From contig CAIYJU010000108.1 in the NCBI GenBank assembly GCA_903926565.1, forward strand, positions 1 to 51,555: DNA of 51,555 bases, read 5' to 3'. The position numbers were made by a program, and so were the translations under genes. This document shows, piece after piece, positions 1-8,052 of this stretch. Origin of the DNA: an uncultured Bacteroidales bacterium. GTDB lineage: Bacteria; Bacteroidota; Bacteroidia; Bacteroidales; FEN-979. The notes under the pieces are model-generated. The model was not told the origin of the DNA, made no database searches, and saw only the letters and a program-made list of their open reading frames with translations. The number at the start of each line of letters is the position of its first letter. Position 1 is the stretch's first letter.

Positions 1-1
1 G

Positions 2-247
2 CTCTCTTTTTTCTTCATCATGATCTTTCTTCTCATGAGTGGTCTTTTCACTGCCATTGAAAGTATGCCCCCATGGGCACAGTGGGTTGCTCGTTTCAAT
101 CCCGTAACCTCCTTTATTGAAGTCATGCGCATGGTCGTGCTTAAAGGCAGCGGATTTGCCGATATAAAAAAGCAACTCCTTACTGTAAGTGGCATGGCTG
201 TTTTCTTTAATACCTGGGCAATCCTTAATTACAGGAAAAGATCTTAG
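2..247 (+). CDS. ABC-2 type transporter permease, C-terminal fragment
   Basis: Only the last ~81 codons are in the window; the frame is open from base 2, so the gene starts upstream. The visible protein has a hydrophobic stretch and then the SGLFTAIESMPPWAQ signature with NPVTSFIEVMR. In the ABC-2 permease family (YhhJ/YbhR-like) this is the extracellular loop before the last membrane helix. A final hydrophobic segment (VSGMAVFFNTWAILNY) and a short basic tail RKRS follow. The family role is the membrane subunit of an ABC exporter for drugs, lipids or polysaccharides; the substrate cannot be told from this fragment. It converges with the minus-strand PSD-like gene across a 145-bp gap. The family call is fairly secure; the exact function is open. 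Confidence 0.8.
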   Translation, partial: LSFFFIMIFLLMSGLFTAIESMPPWAQWVARFNPVTSFIEVMRMVVLKGSGFADIKKQLLTVSGMAVFFNTWAILNYRKRS

Positions 248-260
248 GTTCCTGAAATTC

Positions 261-282
261 CTGTCATACAGTGTCATGACAG
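261..282. repeat. Inverted repeat between convergent genes
   Basis: CTGTCAT (261-267) and ATGACAG (276-282) form a perfect 7-bp stem with an 8-base loop. It lies just after the permease stop and before the end of the convergent PSD-like gene. It could be a bidirectional terminator, but no T-run follows on either side, so this is weak. Confidence 0.3.
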
Positions 283-392
283 CAGGTTGGCAAAGTTGTA
301 ATAAAAATAGTGATTCTTACCGGATAAAATAGTTGCCGGTCCCTGCATCTGACTGCTTTGATTTCATGAATGGGATATGAATGTGAGGTTGG

Positions 393-1673
393 TTATTTTG
401 AACCGGTCATGATACCGTATTTTTCACCCATAAGTATATGCTGATACGATTGGCCGCTGCCCCCACCAGCAGGTTCCAGGACAAATCCGGCTTTCTGCTG
501 AAATATCATTACAATATCTGAACCTCCAAAAAGGAAGCATCCCATCATATCACCCTTCTTTACGATGGTACCTGTGTGAAGATTATCCTCAAATTTTATC
601 GAGCATATCTGCGACATGCCAATGGGAAGTATGGCCACCAAACCGAAATCTTCGGTATCAATAATAATACAGCCTCTTGTTTCAATCGATTGCCAGCCGG
701 GAACTGTGGGATCAAACATGTATCGTTGGATTGCCGAATCCCAGGTAATAATCCCGCCAACGGCGTCCTGTTCCGCAATATTTCTGATTTCCCTGATAAT
801 CCCGCTTACCGGAAAATGGAAACGATGATAGTCCTGCACATCGAGAAATGTGTGGGTCATGATCCCGCTTGCAAAATCATTTTTATACTGACTGTCATCT
901 CCGATTAGTTTCACGATGGAGGTTAATGTGCCTGATTTGATCGACACCCCTTTTTTCAGAACTATGTTTGAGTTACCATCTATCTGCCATACACCCTGAG
1001 GTATTGCATCCGCCGGGGATGTAATAACAGAACTGTCTGCAGGGGAAGTTACAGGACGTTTATCCGGTGAAACAAGATATCTTGAGAAAAACTGGTTAAA
1101 CGATTTCCAATTGGAAGGATCTTCATACCAACCGGCCGATAAACCAAATTTATCATCCGTCCTGGCCAATTGATAATAGGCATCATTCCAGGAATTCGGT
1201 GTATCCAGATAAAGACCCCAGGCTTTATTGAAACTTACCAGCCAGTCGCTGTAGGGCTTGATGTATTGAAGGGAGTTATTGTACAATCCTTGTCCCTCCA
1301 GTTCCGTAAGCGGTTGGTCATTGATGAAATAGAAATAGTTTAAACTCTGATCTATTTTATCATATAATGTTGAATACGGCGTAGTTGGAAGGATGCTCCA
1401 GGGCATACAGGTCTCTGCCCATGTAACAAATTGATAGTATTCAGCCAGGGATTGAGCAGGATTTGTTTTTTTATCCGGATTGACGGTTTTTGCCTGAGCT
1501 ATAGACTTGATTAACAGTGATTTTATGGTAGGATTACTTTCCACAATGTTAATCAGCTCTTTCGTTTTATTCCCATAATTTGGGGTGCTGGGAGAATCAT
1601 CGCGTTTACAGGATAACTGTATCGTTGTTAAACCCAAAAAACATACAACTACAAGAATGGCAATCTTTTTCAT
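393..1673 (-). CDS. PSD-superfamily pyruvoyl-dependent decarboxylase, predicted lipoprotein
   Basis: This 426-aa protein starts with a lipoprotein signal (lipobox ending LSC, Cys22) followed by KRDD, which resembles a Bacteroidota surface-export signal. Residues ~60-195 look like the PSD-associated domain (PF12588; FNKAWGLYLDTPNSW). Residues ~200-415 are a phosphatidylserine decarboxylase domain: FNQFFSRYL, then SPAD (Asp222), DYHRFH (Asp281, His283, His286) and FGGSD (Ser385). By analogy with bacterial PSD, Asp222-His286-Ser385 would be the self-cleavage triad, with the chain cut before Ser385 to make the pyruvoyl group. The same two-domain layout occurs in PsiD-type amino-acid decarboxylases, so the substrate may be an amino acid instead of phosphatidylserine. 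The odd point is location: a lipidated, exported form of an enzyme family normally in the cytoplasm or on the inner membrane. It lies 109 bp downstream of another lipoprotein gene and may be cotranscribed with it. Confidence 0.85.
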   Translation of the reverse strand: MKKIAILVVVCFLGLTTIQLSCKRDDSPSTPNYGNKTKELINIVESNPTIKSLLIKSIAQAKTVNPDKKTNPAQSLAEYYQFVTWAETCMPWSILPTTPYSTLYDKIDQSLNYFYFINDQPLTELEGQGLYNNSLQYIKPYSDWLVSFNKAWGLYLDTPNSWNDAYYQLARTDDKFGLSAGWYEDPSNWKSFNQFFSRYLVSPDKRPVTSPADSSVITSPADAIPQGVWQIDGNSNIVLKKGVSIKSGTLTSIVKLIGDDSQYKNDFASGIMTHTFLDVQDYHRFHFPVSGIIREIRNIAEQDAVGGIITWDSAIQRYMFDPTVPGWQSIETRGCIIIDTEDFGLVAILPIGMSQICSIKFEDNLHTGTIVKKGDMMGCFLFGGSDIVMIFQQKAGFVLEPAGGGSGQSYQHILMGEKYGIMTGSK

Positions 1674-1782
1674 AAATTAAAGTTTTTAAATGATTAATAA
1701 ATAGGGAGTTCCGTTTTTCATGCTCTTAGGTAAAAACTGACAGGTCACCATCGTTCGCAGATTATGGTAGAATACCCTTCTC

Positions 1783-4029
1783 CTAATATGTTCCCATGTA
1801 TACAAACTGATAGCCTGAATACAATGTAATGCCGGCGGTTGCGGCAGTGGCGAGATTGGCCGTCTGGTAATAATACTGGATCCCCGGCTGGTATTGTGTA
1901 TTCGTCTTCAACGAGGTCATCTTCCCAAACCCGCTGTTCCAGGTTGTGCTTCCCGCCTGGTCATGCCAGTTGGTCCTGATAACATCAGAGCCTATGGTAT
2001 AAATGTAATAACCGGGTTCCGGCCACTGCTGCTCGCTGCGAAAGGTGCCGATGTTCACCGTCAGGTCATTTCCGCCAGTACCTTTCATAGTGTAGTTTAC
2101 CTTATACCACGCCCATGCCTGAAGCGATCCTCCTGTATGGGGAACATTTGCTCCCGTTTTTACAGTAGTCAGATTCCCGTCGATGATCACGTAATAGTTG
2201 CTGGTTGTACCAGTGGTTCCTCCGCAATTCATCACCCCCGGTGTATTGTATAAATTTGTCCAGGTGATCACCCCGGTTTTTTGCGCGGTTAATTCCCCCG
2301 AGTTGCTGCTGGTGGAAGCGGATGGCACTTTTACCGAACTCCGGTCAATGTTGCTATTGTAGGATGTCAGGTCAAACCACCCGCTGAATGGCAGGTTGTC
2401 GGTGGTTTTAAACCAGCCGGCAATAGGAGAGTTGGTAAGCTGAAGGTATCCCCATTGCCAGTTGGCCGAGACATAGGCAAATTCAAATGTATTGGTGGAA
2501 CTTGATGAGGTGGAATGCTGGTTCGGATTTTGGGGGTTATAATATAATGGGGTGACGGTTCCGGATATTGTGCCATAATTCACCCATGGCGATTGATTCC
2601 CGTTTGTAATCACCGTGACGGTCTGCGTGGTTGTGGGTAAGAAACTGTAAGATTTTCCGAGGGTCCCGAACCTGTATATGTTCCACGTTGTATCTGGTTC
2701 GCAGACAGCAGGTTTTCCTGACCAGCAGGTGTAGGGGACCACGCTTCCCATTTGAGTTGGGACGGTATCCATCGTAACACCGCCAATGGTAATTTTCACT
2801 GATGGCGCATTCAGGTTACCTGTGGTGTCATACTTTCCCGGCGTTATCATGTGGCCGGAAACCACCGGGTAAGGCATCCCAAGCGCATCGTACAGCAGGC
2901 AGGAGATGAATTGTGCCCGTGCCAGCACGTTAATATTGACAAGATCCGGTGCAAGTCCCAGGCTGGCATACTGCATGTCATTTTTGAACCGGGTCGAATC
3001 CCGGTAGTCGCTCAGGTTGATCACCATGCGGTCAACATTACCCAGAAAACTAGTGATTTCCTCAGTGATATCCGTCCTGAATTTCCCGGTGTAATAGAGG
3101 TTGGCGTAATAGTCTCCTGTGGCGGTATCATATATTTTGGCAGCATTTGTGTAACATGCAACAGCCTGGAACTGGTAATTTACCACCTGCAGGAAATAGT
3201 TCTCCAGCAGCCGGTATACTGTCATCATGGTTGCGGAATCGGAAATCTTCAACGGACTGGTCAGGGTGATGATCTCACTGGTGTATGTGTCCAGTGCGTT
3301 GCCGGCCCCGATACCCGGAGTAGGTATAAGCAAAGAGTGCAGCTGGGCAATGTTATTCCTGGCATCCGTCGGACCTCCACCGCCTGTGGGGTAGTTCCCC
3401 GTTGGAAAAAGTTGCGCTAAGGAGGAATCATTCCTGATCACATTCAGCGGTAACTGGCCCGCCTGCCATTTCCTTCCTTCTGCAGCAAAGAACATCAGCG
3501 ATTCGGTAGAAGAGGTATCTGAATAAGACTCCTGGATATTTGTAATCCAGCCACTGATGGCCTCAGAAGCCATGTAATTTTCTAACTTACCGGGTTCTAA
3601 TTGAAGAGCGGTGGTTAAGGAGTCAATGCCGTTTTGCAATACGGAGATCTGGCTGTTGATCTGTGTTAAGGCTTTGCTGACATTGTTATAGTTCGTTTTT
3701 GAGGTCTTGTAATCCGAGATGCCTGTCAGGATATCTTTAATATCTTTGAACGGATTGTCTATGTCCGGGTCTGCATCTGAGATCAGGCCATTCCCCATCC
3801 TGTTGATGATGTGGCCCGGAAATTCAATATTTTTGGCAATTTCATCATCAGACATCATGTGCAACGGCCTGTTTGTGAAAACAACCGGCACGGCAGGCGG
3901 ATGGACAGGTCCCGGCGGGTCCGGCGTATCGTTCTCATCCTTTTTTCTGCAGGAAATTACAACCAGTGCGATCATGGACAACAACATGGCAAAAGAAAAG
4001 AGTTTCCGCAATGTTAATTTTATATTCAT
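1783..4029 (-). CDS. Large lipoprotein of unknown function
   Basis: This 748-aa protein has a clear lipoprotein signal: a hydrophobic core ends in VISC (Cys27), followed by RKKDEND and a Pro-rich linker (PDPPGPVHPP). The charged residues after Cys resemble surface-export signals of Bacteroidota lipoproteins. Residues ~90-190 contain helical, coiled-coil-like sequence (TQINSQISVLQNGIDSLTTAL). The rest is rich in Thr, Ser, Tyr, Trp and Asn with few charges, as in extracellular beta-rich proteins. I do not recognise a family. There is no T9SS tail, so the lipid anchor is the likely attachment. The start is the only Met that gives a full signal peptide. It precedes the PSD-like gene on the same strand and may form a two-gene unit with it. 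Confidence 0.75.
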   Translation of the reverse strand: MNIKLTLRKLFSFAMLLSMIALVVISCRKKDENDTPDPPGPVHPPAVPVVFTNRPLHMMSDDEIAKNIEFPGHIINRMGNGLISDADPDIDNPFKDIKDILTGISDYKTSKTNYNNVSKALTQINSQISVLQNGIDSLTTALQLEPGKLENYMASEAISGWITNIQESYSDTSSTESLMFFAAEGRKWQAGQLPLNVIRNDSSLAQLFPTGNYPTGGGGPTDARNNIAQLHSLLIPTPGIGAGNALDTYTSEIITLTSPLKISDSATMMTVYRLLENYFLQVVNYQFQAVACYTNAAKIYDTATGDYYANLYYTGKFRTDITEEITSFLGNVDRMVINLSDYRDSTRFKNDMQYASLGLAPDLVNINVLARAQFISCLLYDALGMPYPVVSGHMITPGKYDTTGNLNAPSVKITIGGVTMDTVPTQMGSVVPYTCWSGKPAVCEPDTTWNIYRFGTLGKSYSFLPTTTQTVTVITNGNQSPWVNYGTISGTVTPLYYNPQNPNQHSTSSSSTNTFEFAYVSANWQWGYLQLTNSPIAGWFKTTDNLPFSGWFDLTSYNSNIDRSSVKVPSASTSSNSGELTAQKTGVITWTNLYNTPGVMNCGGTTGTTSNYYVIIDGNLTTVKTGANVPHTGGSLQAWAWYKVNYTMKGTGGNDLTVNIGTFRSEQQWPEPGYYIYTIGSDVIRTNWHDQAGSTTWNSGFGKMTSLKTNTQYQPGIQYYYQTANLATAATAGITLYSGYQFVYMGTY

Positions 4030-4200
4030 GGTCTTGGATTTAGAGTGCTTTTCAGAGAAGGTGAAAAAAAACTTGCGTGTAACTGCTGTATATGATTATG
4101 ATGACGGAATAATATCCTCTCTTGTTAAGGAGGGCAGCCTCTGGTTTCATTGCCAAACGGCATGAATTTCAATGCTGTAATGCCTTGTTATAATACTCTT

Positions 4201-4208
4201 CAAAGGTA
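4201..4208 (-). promoter_or_regulatory. Possible -7 box for the 748-aa lipoprotein gene
   Basis: On the minus strand this reads TACCTTTG, a perfect match to the Bacteroidota TAnnTTTG -7 element, 172 bp upstream of the start codon. I see no good TTG -33 element at the usual spacing, so it may be chance. Confidence 0.35.
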
Positions 4209-4251
4209 ATCTGATTATATGGTTAATTACATTGTGTATTTCCGGATTTCC

Positions 4252-4293
4252 TGTAGGGCATTGTCTGATTTTGCTGTAGGTGTTTGCCCTACA
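4252..4293 (+). repeat. Competing inverted repeats
   Basis: TGTAGGGCA (4252-4260) is perfectly complementary to TGCCCTACA (4285-4293) across a 24-base loop. Inside the loop a second TGTAGG (4275-4280) can pair with the same right arm (CCTACA, 4288-4293). The two hairpins exclude each other. The element lies 193 bp before the FISUMP gene; it may be an operator, a terminator or a leader switch. Confidence 0.4.
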
Positions 4294-4422
4294 CCAGGCT
4301 CTCAATTATTGAGTGTCAGATTGGCCACAATACAATTATATGTCTTGATGGAATTATGCCCGGAGTTAGTCCGGAAAATTTCAAATTGTTTTAAGAAAAA
4401 AGAAAATTTAAACAATTATTCG

Positions 4423-4430
4423 TACTATTG
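4423..4430 (+). promoter_or_regulatory. Weak -7 box for the FISUMP gene
   Basis: TACTATTG differs from TAnnTTTG at one position and lies 56 bp before the start codon at 4486. No TTG sits at the expected -33 distance, so support is weak. Confidence 0.3.
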
Positions 4431-4485
4431 CAGGGTATTTAATTGCAATTCAACTTGTTATATTATTAACAGTTAGTTCACTGCC

Positions 4486-5823
4486 ATGAAAAAATTCGTA
4501 ATATATCTGTCGGTATTGTTTATTACCGCAACGAATGCCCTTGCCCAGGTAGCGATAAATTCTGACAACAGTACACCGGATAATTCCGCTATGCTGGATA
4601 TCAAATCAACTACAAAAGGGATGCTTGTACCCAGGATGACTGCGGTACAGAGGGATGCAATCAGCAACCCCGCAACCGGATTGCTGATATATGTAACAGA
4701 CAATAATCAATACTATACAAACAAGGGGATCCCGGCAGCACCTAATTGGGTGATGACCAGCAGCCAGTGGCTGAATTATGGAAACAATATTGCCTTCACC
4801 CCTGGAAATGTCGGAATCGGCAATTATAACCCTGTATTAAAATTACAGGTCACCGGAAAGATAGGAGCCGAATGGGGATCACCAACGCAGGCGAGTTATG
4901 TTTTCGGAGATGGATATGAAAATACCGGCTTTTCGAGTCCTGACGTCGGTACGATAGCTGTCATTAACAGCGGCGTTGAACGCGTGAGGTTTACCTATGA
5001 TGGGAATATGGGGGTAGGCACTGCTTCTCCAAACAGTTCTGCATTGATTGATGTCTCATCAGTCACGAAAGGATTCCTCCCTCCAAGGATGACCACCCTG
5101 CAACGAAATACAATTGGAACCCCTGCCGAAGGGTTGGTTATTTACAACACCGATGAAAAAATGTTGAATGTTTACAATGGGATGTCCTGGAAGTCAATGA
5201 TACCCACCCCTGAATTCGCCTGCGGTTTTACCCTGGGCATCAACCATGCGGTTGCGAACGGCGCTGCACCTGTTAATAAAACAACAACATATGGCACGGT
5301 TACCGGAATCCCGGGTGAGCCTGCAAAATGCTGGATTACGTCAAACCTCGGCGCCGACCACCAGGCCACAGCCGTGAACGATGCAACTGAGCCTTCAGCT
5401 GGTTGGCACTGGCAATTTAACCTTAAACAGGGTTATAAACATGACGGAACAACCCGAACTCCAAATACGACCTGGATCAGCAGCATCACGGAGACTTCAG
5501 ACTGGATATCGGTCAATGACCCATGCATGATCGAACTTGGCAACGGCTGGCGTGTTCCGACAGTAACCGAATGGACCAATGTAAAGGTAGGCGGTGGCTG
5601 GACCAACTGGTCAGGTCCCTATAATTCCGATTTAAAACTCCATGCGGCCGGGGGCCTGTTCTCTGGTGGTTCACTCATGTCCCGTGGCTCATACGGCTAC
5701 TATTGGAGCAGTAACGGGATGTCAAGTGCTACCTCCGCCTCGTTTCTAGACTTTCACAGCGGCGGTATTATTGTGACTATGACGCTCAAAACCATCGGCT
5801 GTTCCGTCCGCTGCGTTAAGTAG
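4486..5823 (+). CDS. Secreted FISUMP-domain protein with two tail-fibre-like repeats
   Basis: A 445-aa protein with a Sec signal peptide ending NALAQ (~residue 21). Two copies of a short module follow at residues ~34-80 and ~183-235: (A)-L-D/I-x-S-x-T-K-G, then PRMT, Q-R, a P-A-x-G-L-x-I-Y core, as seen in many Bacteroidota tail-fibre-like surface proteins. A Gly-rich stretch lies between them. Residues ~245-445 are a FISUMP domain (Fibrobacter succinogenes major paralogous domain): [14 protein letters not shown] and the terminal GCSVRCVK are its usual landmarks. No lipobox and no T9SS tail are visible, so the export route past the inner membrane is unclear. Its last ~190 residues closely match a module in the 1685-aa protein encoded from 33768. 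The family role is unknown; extracellular ligand binding is an inference. Confidence 0.85.
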   Translation: MKKFVIYLSVLFITATNALAQVAINSDNSTPDNSAMLDIKSTTKGMLVPRMTAVQRDAISNPATGLLIYVTDNNQYYTNKGIPAAPNWVMTSSQWLNYGNNIAFTPGNVGIGNYNPVLKLQVTGKIGAEWGSPTQASYVFGDGYENTGFSSPDVGTIAVINSGVERVRFTYDGNMGVGTASPNSSALIDVSSVTKGFLPPRMTTLQRNTIGTPAEGLVIYNTDEKMLNVYNGMSWKSMIPTPEFACGFTLGINHAVANGAAPVNKTTTYGTVTGIPGEPAKCWITSNLGADHQATAVNDATEPSAGWHWQFNLKQGYKHDGTTRTPNTTWISSITETSDWISVNDPCMIELGNGWRVPTVTEWTNVKVGGGWTNWSGPYNSDLKLHAAGGLFSGGSLMSRGSYGYYWSSNGMSSATSASFLDFHSGGIIVTMTLKTIGCSVRCVK

Positions 5824-5879
5824 TAAGGAATACTATTTGCGCAAGGCGTGTATTCATTTATAAATAATGGTTACAGGTA

Positions 5880-5910
5880 TTGCCCGGGAATCAATATTTA
5901 TTTAGCTTTG
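5880..5910 (+). promoter_or_regulatory. Bacteroidota-type promoter for the AI-2E family gene
   Basis: TTG (5880-5882) and a perfect TAGCTTTG (5903-5910) are 20 bp apart, matching the TTG-N~20-TAnnTTTG consensus of the phylum's primary sigma factor. Transcription would start near 5917, giving a leader of about 40 nt before the start codon at 5957. Confidence 0.65.
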
Positions 5911-5956
5911 ACCGTTAATCAATGAAACATAAGTCACTCTTCCAATCAACCTGCAA

Positions 5957-7018
5957 ATGAGCAATCCATCGCATACCTCAGTTTACGACATCACAATCAG
6001 GATGTTTATCCTTATTCTGATTGTTGGCTGGTGCCTGATGATCATGTACCCGTTTGTCAGCATCATATTATGGAGTGTGGTGCTGGCACTGGCTCTCTAC
6101 CCGCTTCACAAAAGTATGTCTGACAAAATGGGAGGAAAACCAAAACTGGCCTCGGCCATCATCATTGTGATGGCCCTGGCTATCATTATTCTTCCCACCT
6201 GGTTGCTGATCGGTTCTCTATTCGATGAAGTGAAAGTCCTCAAAATGAGTTATGACAGCGGAACCCTGGCAATTCCTCCTCCGTCTGAACAAGTTAAAGA
6301 ATGGCCTGTTGTCGGAGGAAAGCTATATGATTTCTGGCTGGATGCCTCTAACGACCTTGGAAAGATTGTTGTCAAGTACCAGGACCAGCTATTACAGGTT
6401 GGCAGTACGGTAGGGAAGGGGATATTAAGTGCTTTGGGTGGCTTAATTCAGATTATGGTGGCGCTTTTCATTGCAACAGTACTTCTCGCAATTGGTGGCA
6501 CTGGTGAAGAGATACGCAAGTTTTTCAGGAAGCTGGCAGGCGAAAAGGGTGATGAATTTGCCGATATGACGGTAAAAACAGTCGCCAGTGTTGTAAAAGG
6601 GGTTATTGGTGTCGCCTTCATCCTTGCACTTCTGAACGGAATCATTTTCTTGCTGGCTGGAGTCCCTTATGCAGGAATATGGACGCTGCTTGCCTTTGTT
6701 CTCGCTGTTCTGCAGATGCCATTGATTTTTATTACCCTTCCGGTAATAATTTATTTGTTTGCAGAGCGGGAACTCATGACAGCGATCATCTGGGCTGTAT
6801 TAATATTTGTGGCAGGCTTGTCCGACAATATTCTCAAGCCCATCTTACTTGGGAAGGGTGCGCCAGTCCCCATGCTGGTGATTTTCATCGGTGTGATCGG
6901 TGGTTTCGTATTATCCGGGTTTATCGGGCTCTTTACCGGGGCAATCGTGATGTCATTGGGATATAAGCTATTTGTGGGCTGGATAGATTCCGATGATGAG
7001 GTTCCGGTAACTAAATGA
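5957..7018 (+). CDS. AI-2E/PerM family transporter
   Basis: This 353-aa integral membrane protein matches the AI-2E transporter (PerM/YdiK, PF01594) family in length and pattern. Hydrophobic segments lie at ~10-48, 60-88, 150-180, 210-270 and 275-345. A more polar periplasmic segment sits at ~90-150, and the conserved loop with the LSDNILKPILLG motif is at ~290. Family members export small molecules or ions; some were linked to autoinducer-2, others to Na+/H+ exchange, so the substrate is not fixed by the sequence. It appears to be a single-gene unit with its own promoter just upstream and the HU-type gene 189 bp downstream. Confidence 0.9.
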   Translation: MSNPSHTSVYDITIRMFILILIVGWCLMIMYPFVSIILWSVVLALALYPLHKSMSDKMGGKPKLASAIIIVMALAIIILPTWLLIGSLFDEVKVLKMSYDSGTLAIPPPSEQVKEWPVVGGKLYDFWLDASNDLGKIVVKYQDQLLQVGSTVGKGILSALGGLIQIMVALFIATVLLAIGGTGEEIRKFFRKLAGEKGDEFADMTVKTVASVVKGVIGVAFILALLNGIIFLLAGVPYAGIWTLLAFVLAVLQMPLIFITLPVIIYLFAERELMTAIIWAVLIFVAGLSDNILKPILLGKGAPVPMLVIFIGVIGGFVLSGFIGLFTGAIVMSLGYKLFVGWIDSDDEVPVTK

Positions 7019-7147
7019 CAGTATTTGTAGCTGTTTTCTTCCTATAAAGTCGCTATGTTGTGGTACATGATATATCAGACAGAACACTGATTTTCTGAAA
7101 AAAAACTTATTTTATTTTTTATTTTCAAATAGCTCGAAGTTTTTTTT

Positions 7148-7155
7148 CATATTTG
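7148..7155 (+). promoter_or_regulatory. Possible -7 box for the HU-type gene
   Basis: CATATTTG differs from TAnnTTTG only at the first base. It follows a strongly AT-rich stretch with A and T runs (7095-7147), as expected for a highly expressed nucleoid-protein promoter. The start codon is 53 bp downstream. No clear -33 TTG was found. Confidence 0.35.
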
Positions 7156-7207
7156 CAGTTCCTAAAATTTCCTTTCCACCTGTTTAAACCAATTAATCTT
7201 TGCAATT

Positions 7208-7498
7208 ATGACCAAAGCTGAAATTATTGAACAAGTCATTGCCCAGACAGGCATAGAAAAACCCTCTGTCACTGTTACCGTTGAAGCCATTATGGAAACA
7301 ATCAAACAGTCGATGGTGAAAGGTGAAAATATTTACCTTCGTGGATTTGGCACATTCCTGCTGAAAAAACGGGCAGCAAAGACTGGCAGGAACATCACAA
7401 AAGGCACCAGCGTAAAAATTCCGGCTCATTTCGTGCCTGCATTTAAACCCTCGAAGGAGTTCGCGGCTGCTGTAAAGGCAAAGGTAAAGGTCAAGTAG
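7208..7498 (+). CDS. HU/IHF family DNA-binding protein
   Basis: A 96-aa protein with the complete HU/IHF fold pattern: an N-terminal helical dimerisation part (KAEIIEQVIAQTG), the turn RGFGTF at ~46-51, and the DNA-binding arm GRNITKG...VKIPAH followed by PAFKPSKEF. It ends with a Lys/Val tail (KAKVKVK). It bends and wraps DNA as a dimer in the nucleoid. It starts at an ATG after a long AT-rich leader and converges with the 76-aa hypothetical gene. The length is typical of the family and nothing looks damaged. HU versus IHF subunit cannot be settled from sequence alone. Confidence 0.95.
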   Translation: MTKAEIIEQVIAQTGIEKPSVTVTVEAIMETIKQSMVKGENIYLRGFGTFLLKKRAAKTGRNITKGTSVKIPAHFVPAFKPSKEFAAAVKAKVKVK

Positions 7499-7507
7499 AT
7501 CATTGAT

Positions 7508-7529
7508 TGCAAATTTTTACAGATTTGCA
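7508..7529. repeat. Inverted repeat after the HU-type gene
   Basis: TGCAAAT (7508-7514) and ATTTGCA (7523-7529) form a perfect 7-bp stem with an 8-base loop between two convergent genes. It is AT-rich with no T-run, so a terminator role is only possible. Confidence 0.35.
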
Positions 7530-7561
7530 CATTTCAATGAAACTTCCCGACAGCGCAGAAT

Positions 7562-7792
7562 TTATGTTTTAGGTTTTTTTGCAAAGACCATAAACCGGTT
7601 CCCCATGCGCATTTCGTAGTTTTTCCTTGTCTCGGCTTCTTTACTTTTGTCCGAGATAAATATGGTCGTTTTCCCTCCATCCAGGATTACAGGATATTTC
7701 CCTGCAAGTGATCCGGTCAGTAATTTTGAATCAGGAATTTTTAAACGTTGCCGTTCCTGCATCATCCTGTATTCCAGTGTGTCTTTTTTCAT
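7562..7792 (-). CDS. Small hypothetical protein, 76 aa
   Basis: I recognise no family. The protein is charged and soluble, with no signal peptide or membrane segment: an N-terminal helical part (TLEYRMMQERQRLKIP), a middle with VILDGGKTTIFISD that could form beta strands, and a basic C-terminus ending AKKPKT. It converges with the HU-type gene. Its start (ATG at 7790-7792) is preceded by an inverted repeat at 7809-7830. Support as a real gene comes from its protein-like composition and from filling an otherwise empty space; no paralogue is present in the window. Confidence 0.6.
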   Translation of the reverse strand: MKKDTLEYRMMQERQRLKIPDSKLLTGSLAGKYPVILDGGKTTIFISDKSKEAETRKNYEMRMGNRFMVFAKKPKT

Positions 7793-7808
7793 GATGGGGG
7801 GTTGTTAA

Positions 7809-7830
7809 TTGCAAAACGTTGCGTTTGCAA
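7809..7830. repeat. TTGCAAA inverted repeat upstream of the 76-aa gene
   Basis: TTGCAAAACG and CGTTTGCAA face each other across a 3-base centre, with a single unpaired A. It lies 17 bp upstream of the 76-aa gene start and could be an operator. The motif resembles the hairpin at 7508-7529. Confidence 0.35.
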
Positions 7831-7995
7831 TATTCCGACAAGGTACGGCTTATTTAATGATTTTACAGATTTAGTTTTCATCCGCCATCCCCATGCCGTT
7901 ATGTTACGGTCTGTTAGGGCGTTAGAAATTAAATTTACTTTAAGCATCATTTTTATTTCTGGTTAACCGCAGTATGTTTTTATGGATTTTGCCCA

Positions 7996-8026
7996 TTGTA
8001 AAATACCGATCATGGGACTACCTTTA
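7996..8026 (+). promoter_or_regulatory. Candidate promoter for the 152-aa secreted protein
   Basis: TTG (7996-7998) lies 20 bp before TACCTTTA (8019-8026), which has one mismatch to TAnnTTTG. The start codon at 8053 is 26 bp downstream. Confidence 0.45.
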
Positions 8027-8052
8027 GTCCTGAAAATTAAAAACTTACGTCC

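Larger units (their letters stand above)
4030..4485. other. Divergent intergenic region, 456 bp
   Basis: This space separates the divergent starts of the 748-aa lipoprotein gene and the FISUMP-domain gene. It is AT-rich toward the right end. It holds a minus-strand TACCTTTG box (4201-4208), a pair of competing inverted repeats (4252-4293) and a weak plus-strand -7-like box (4423-4430). I see no convincing gene; a short open frame at 4219-4476 has no family signal or start context. Confidence 0.7.

Noticed and set aside
4219..4476. 85-aa open frame in the divergent intergenic region
   Set aside because: No family signal and a composition unlike a folded protein; it overlaps the inverted repeats and promoter-like sites.
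7748..7966. 72-aa plus-strand frame near the 76-aa gene
   Set aside because: It overlaps the minus-strand gene and its upstream dyad and shows no protein-like pattern.
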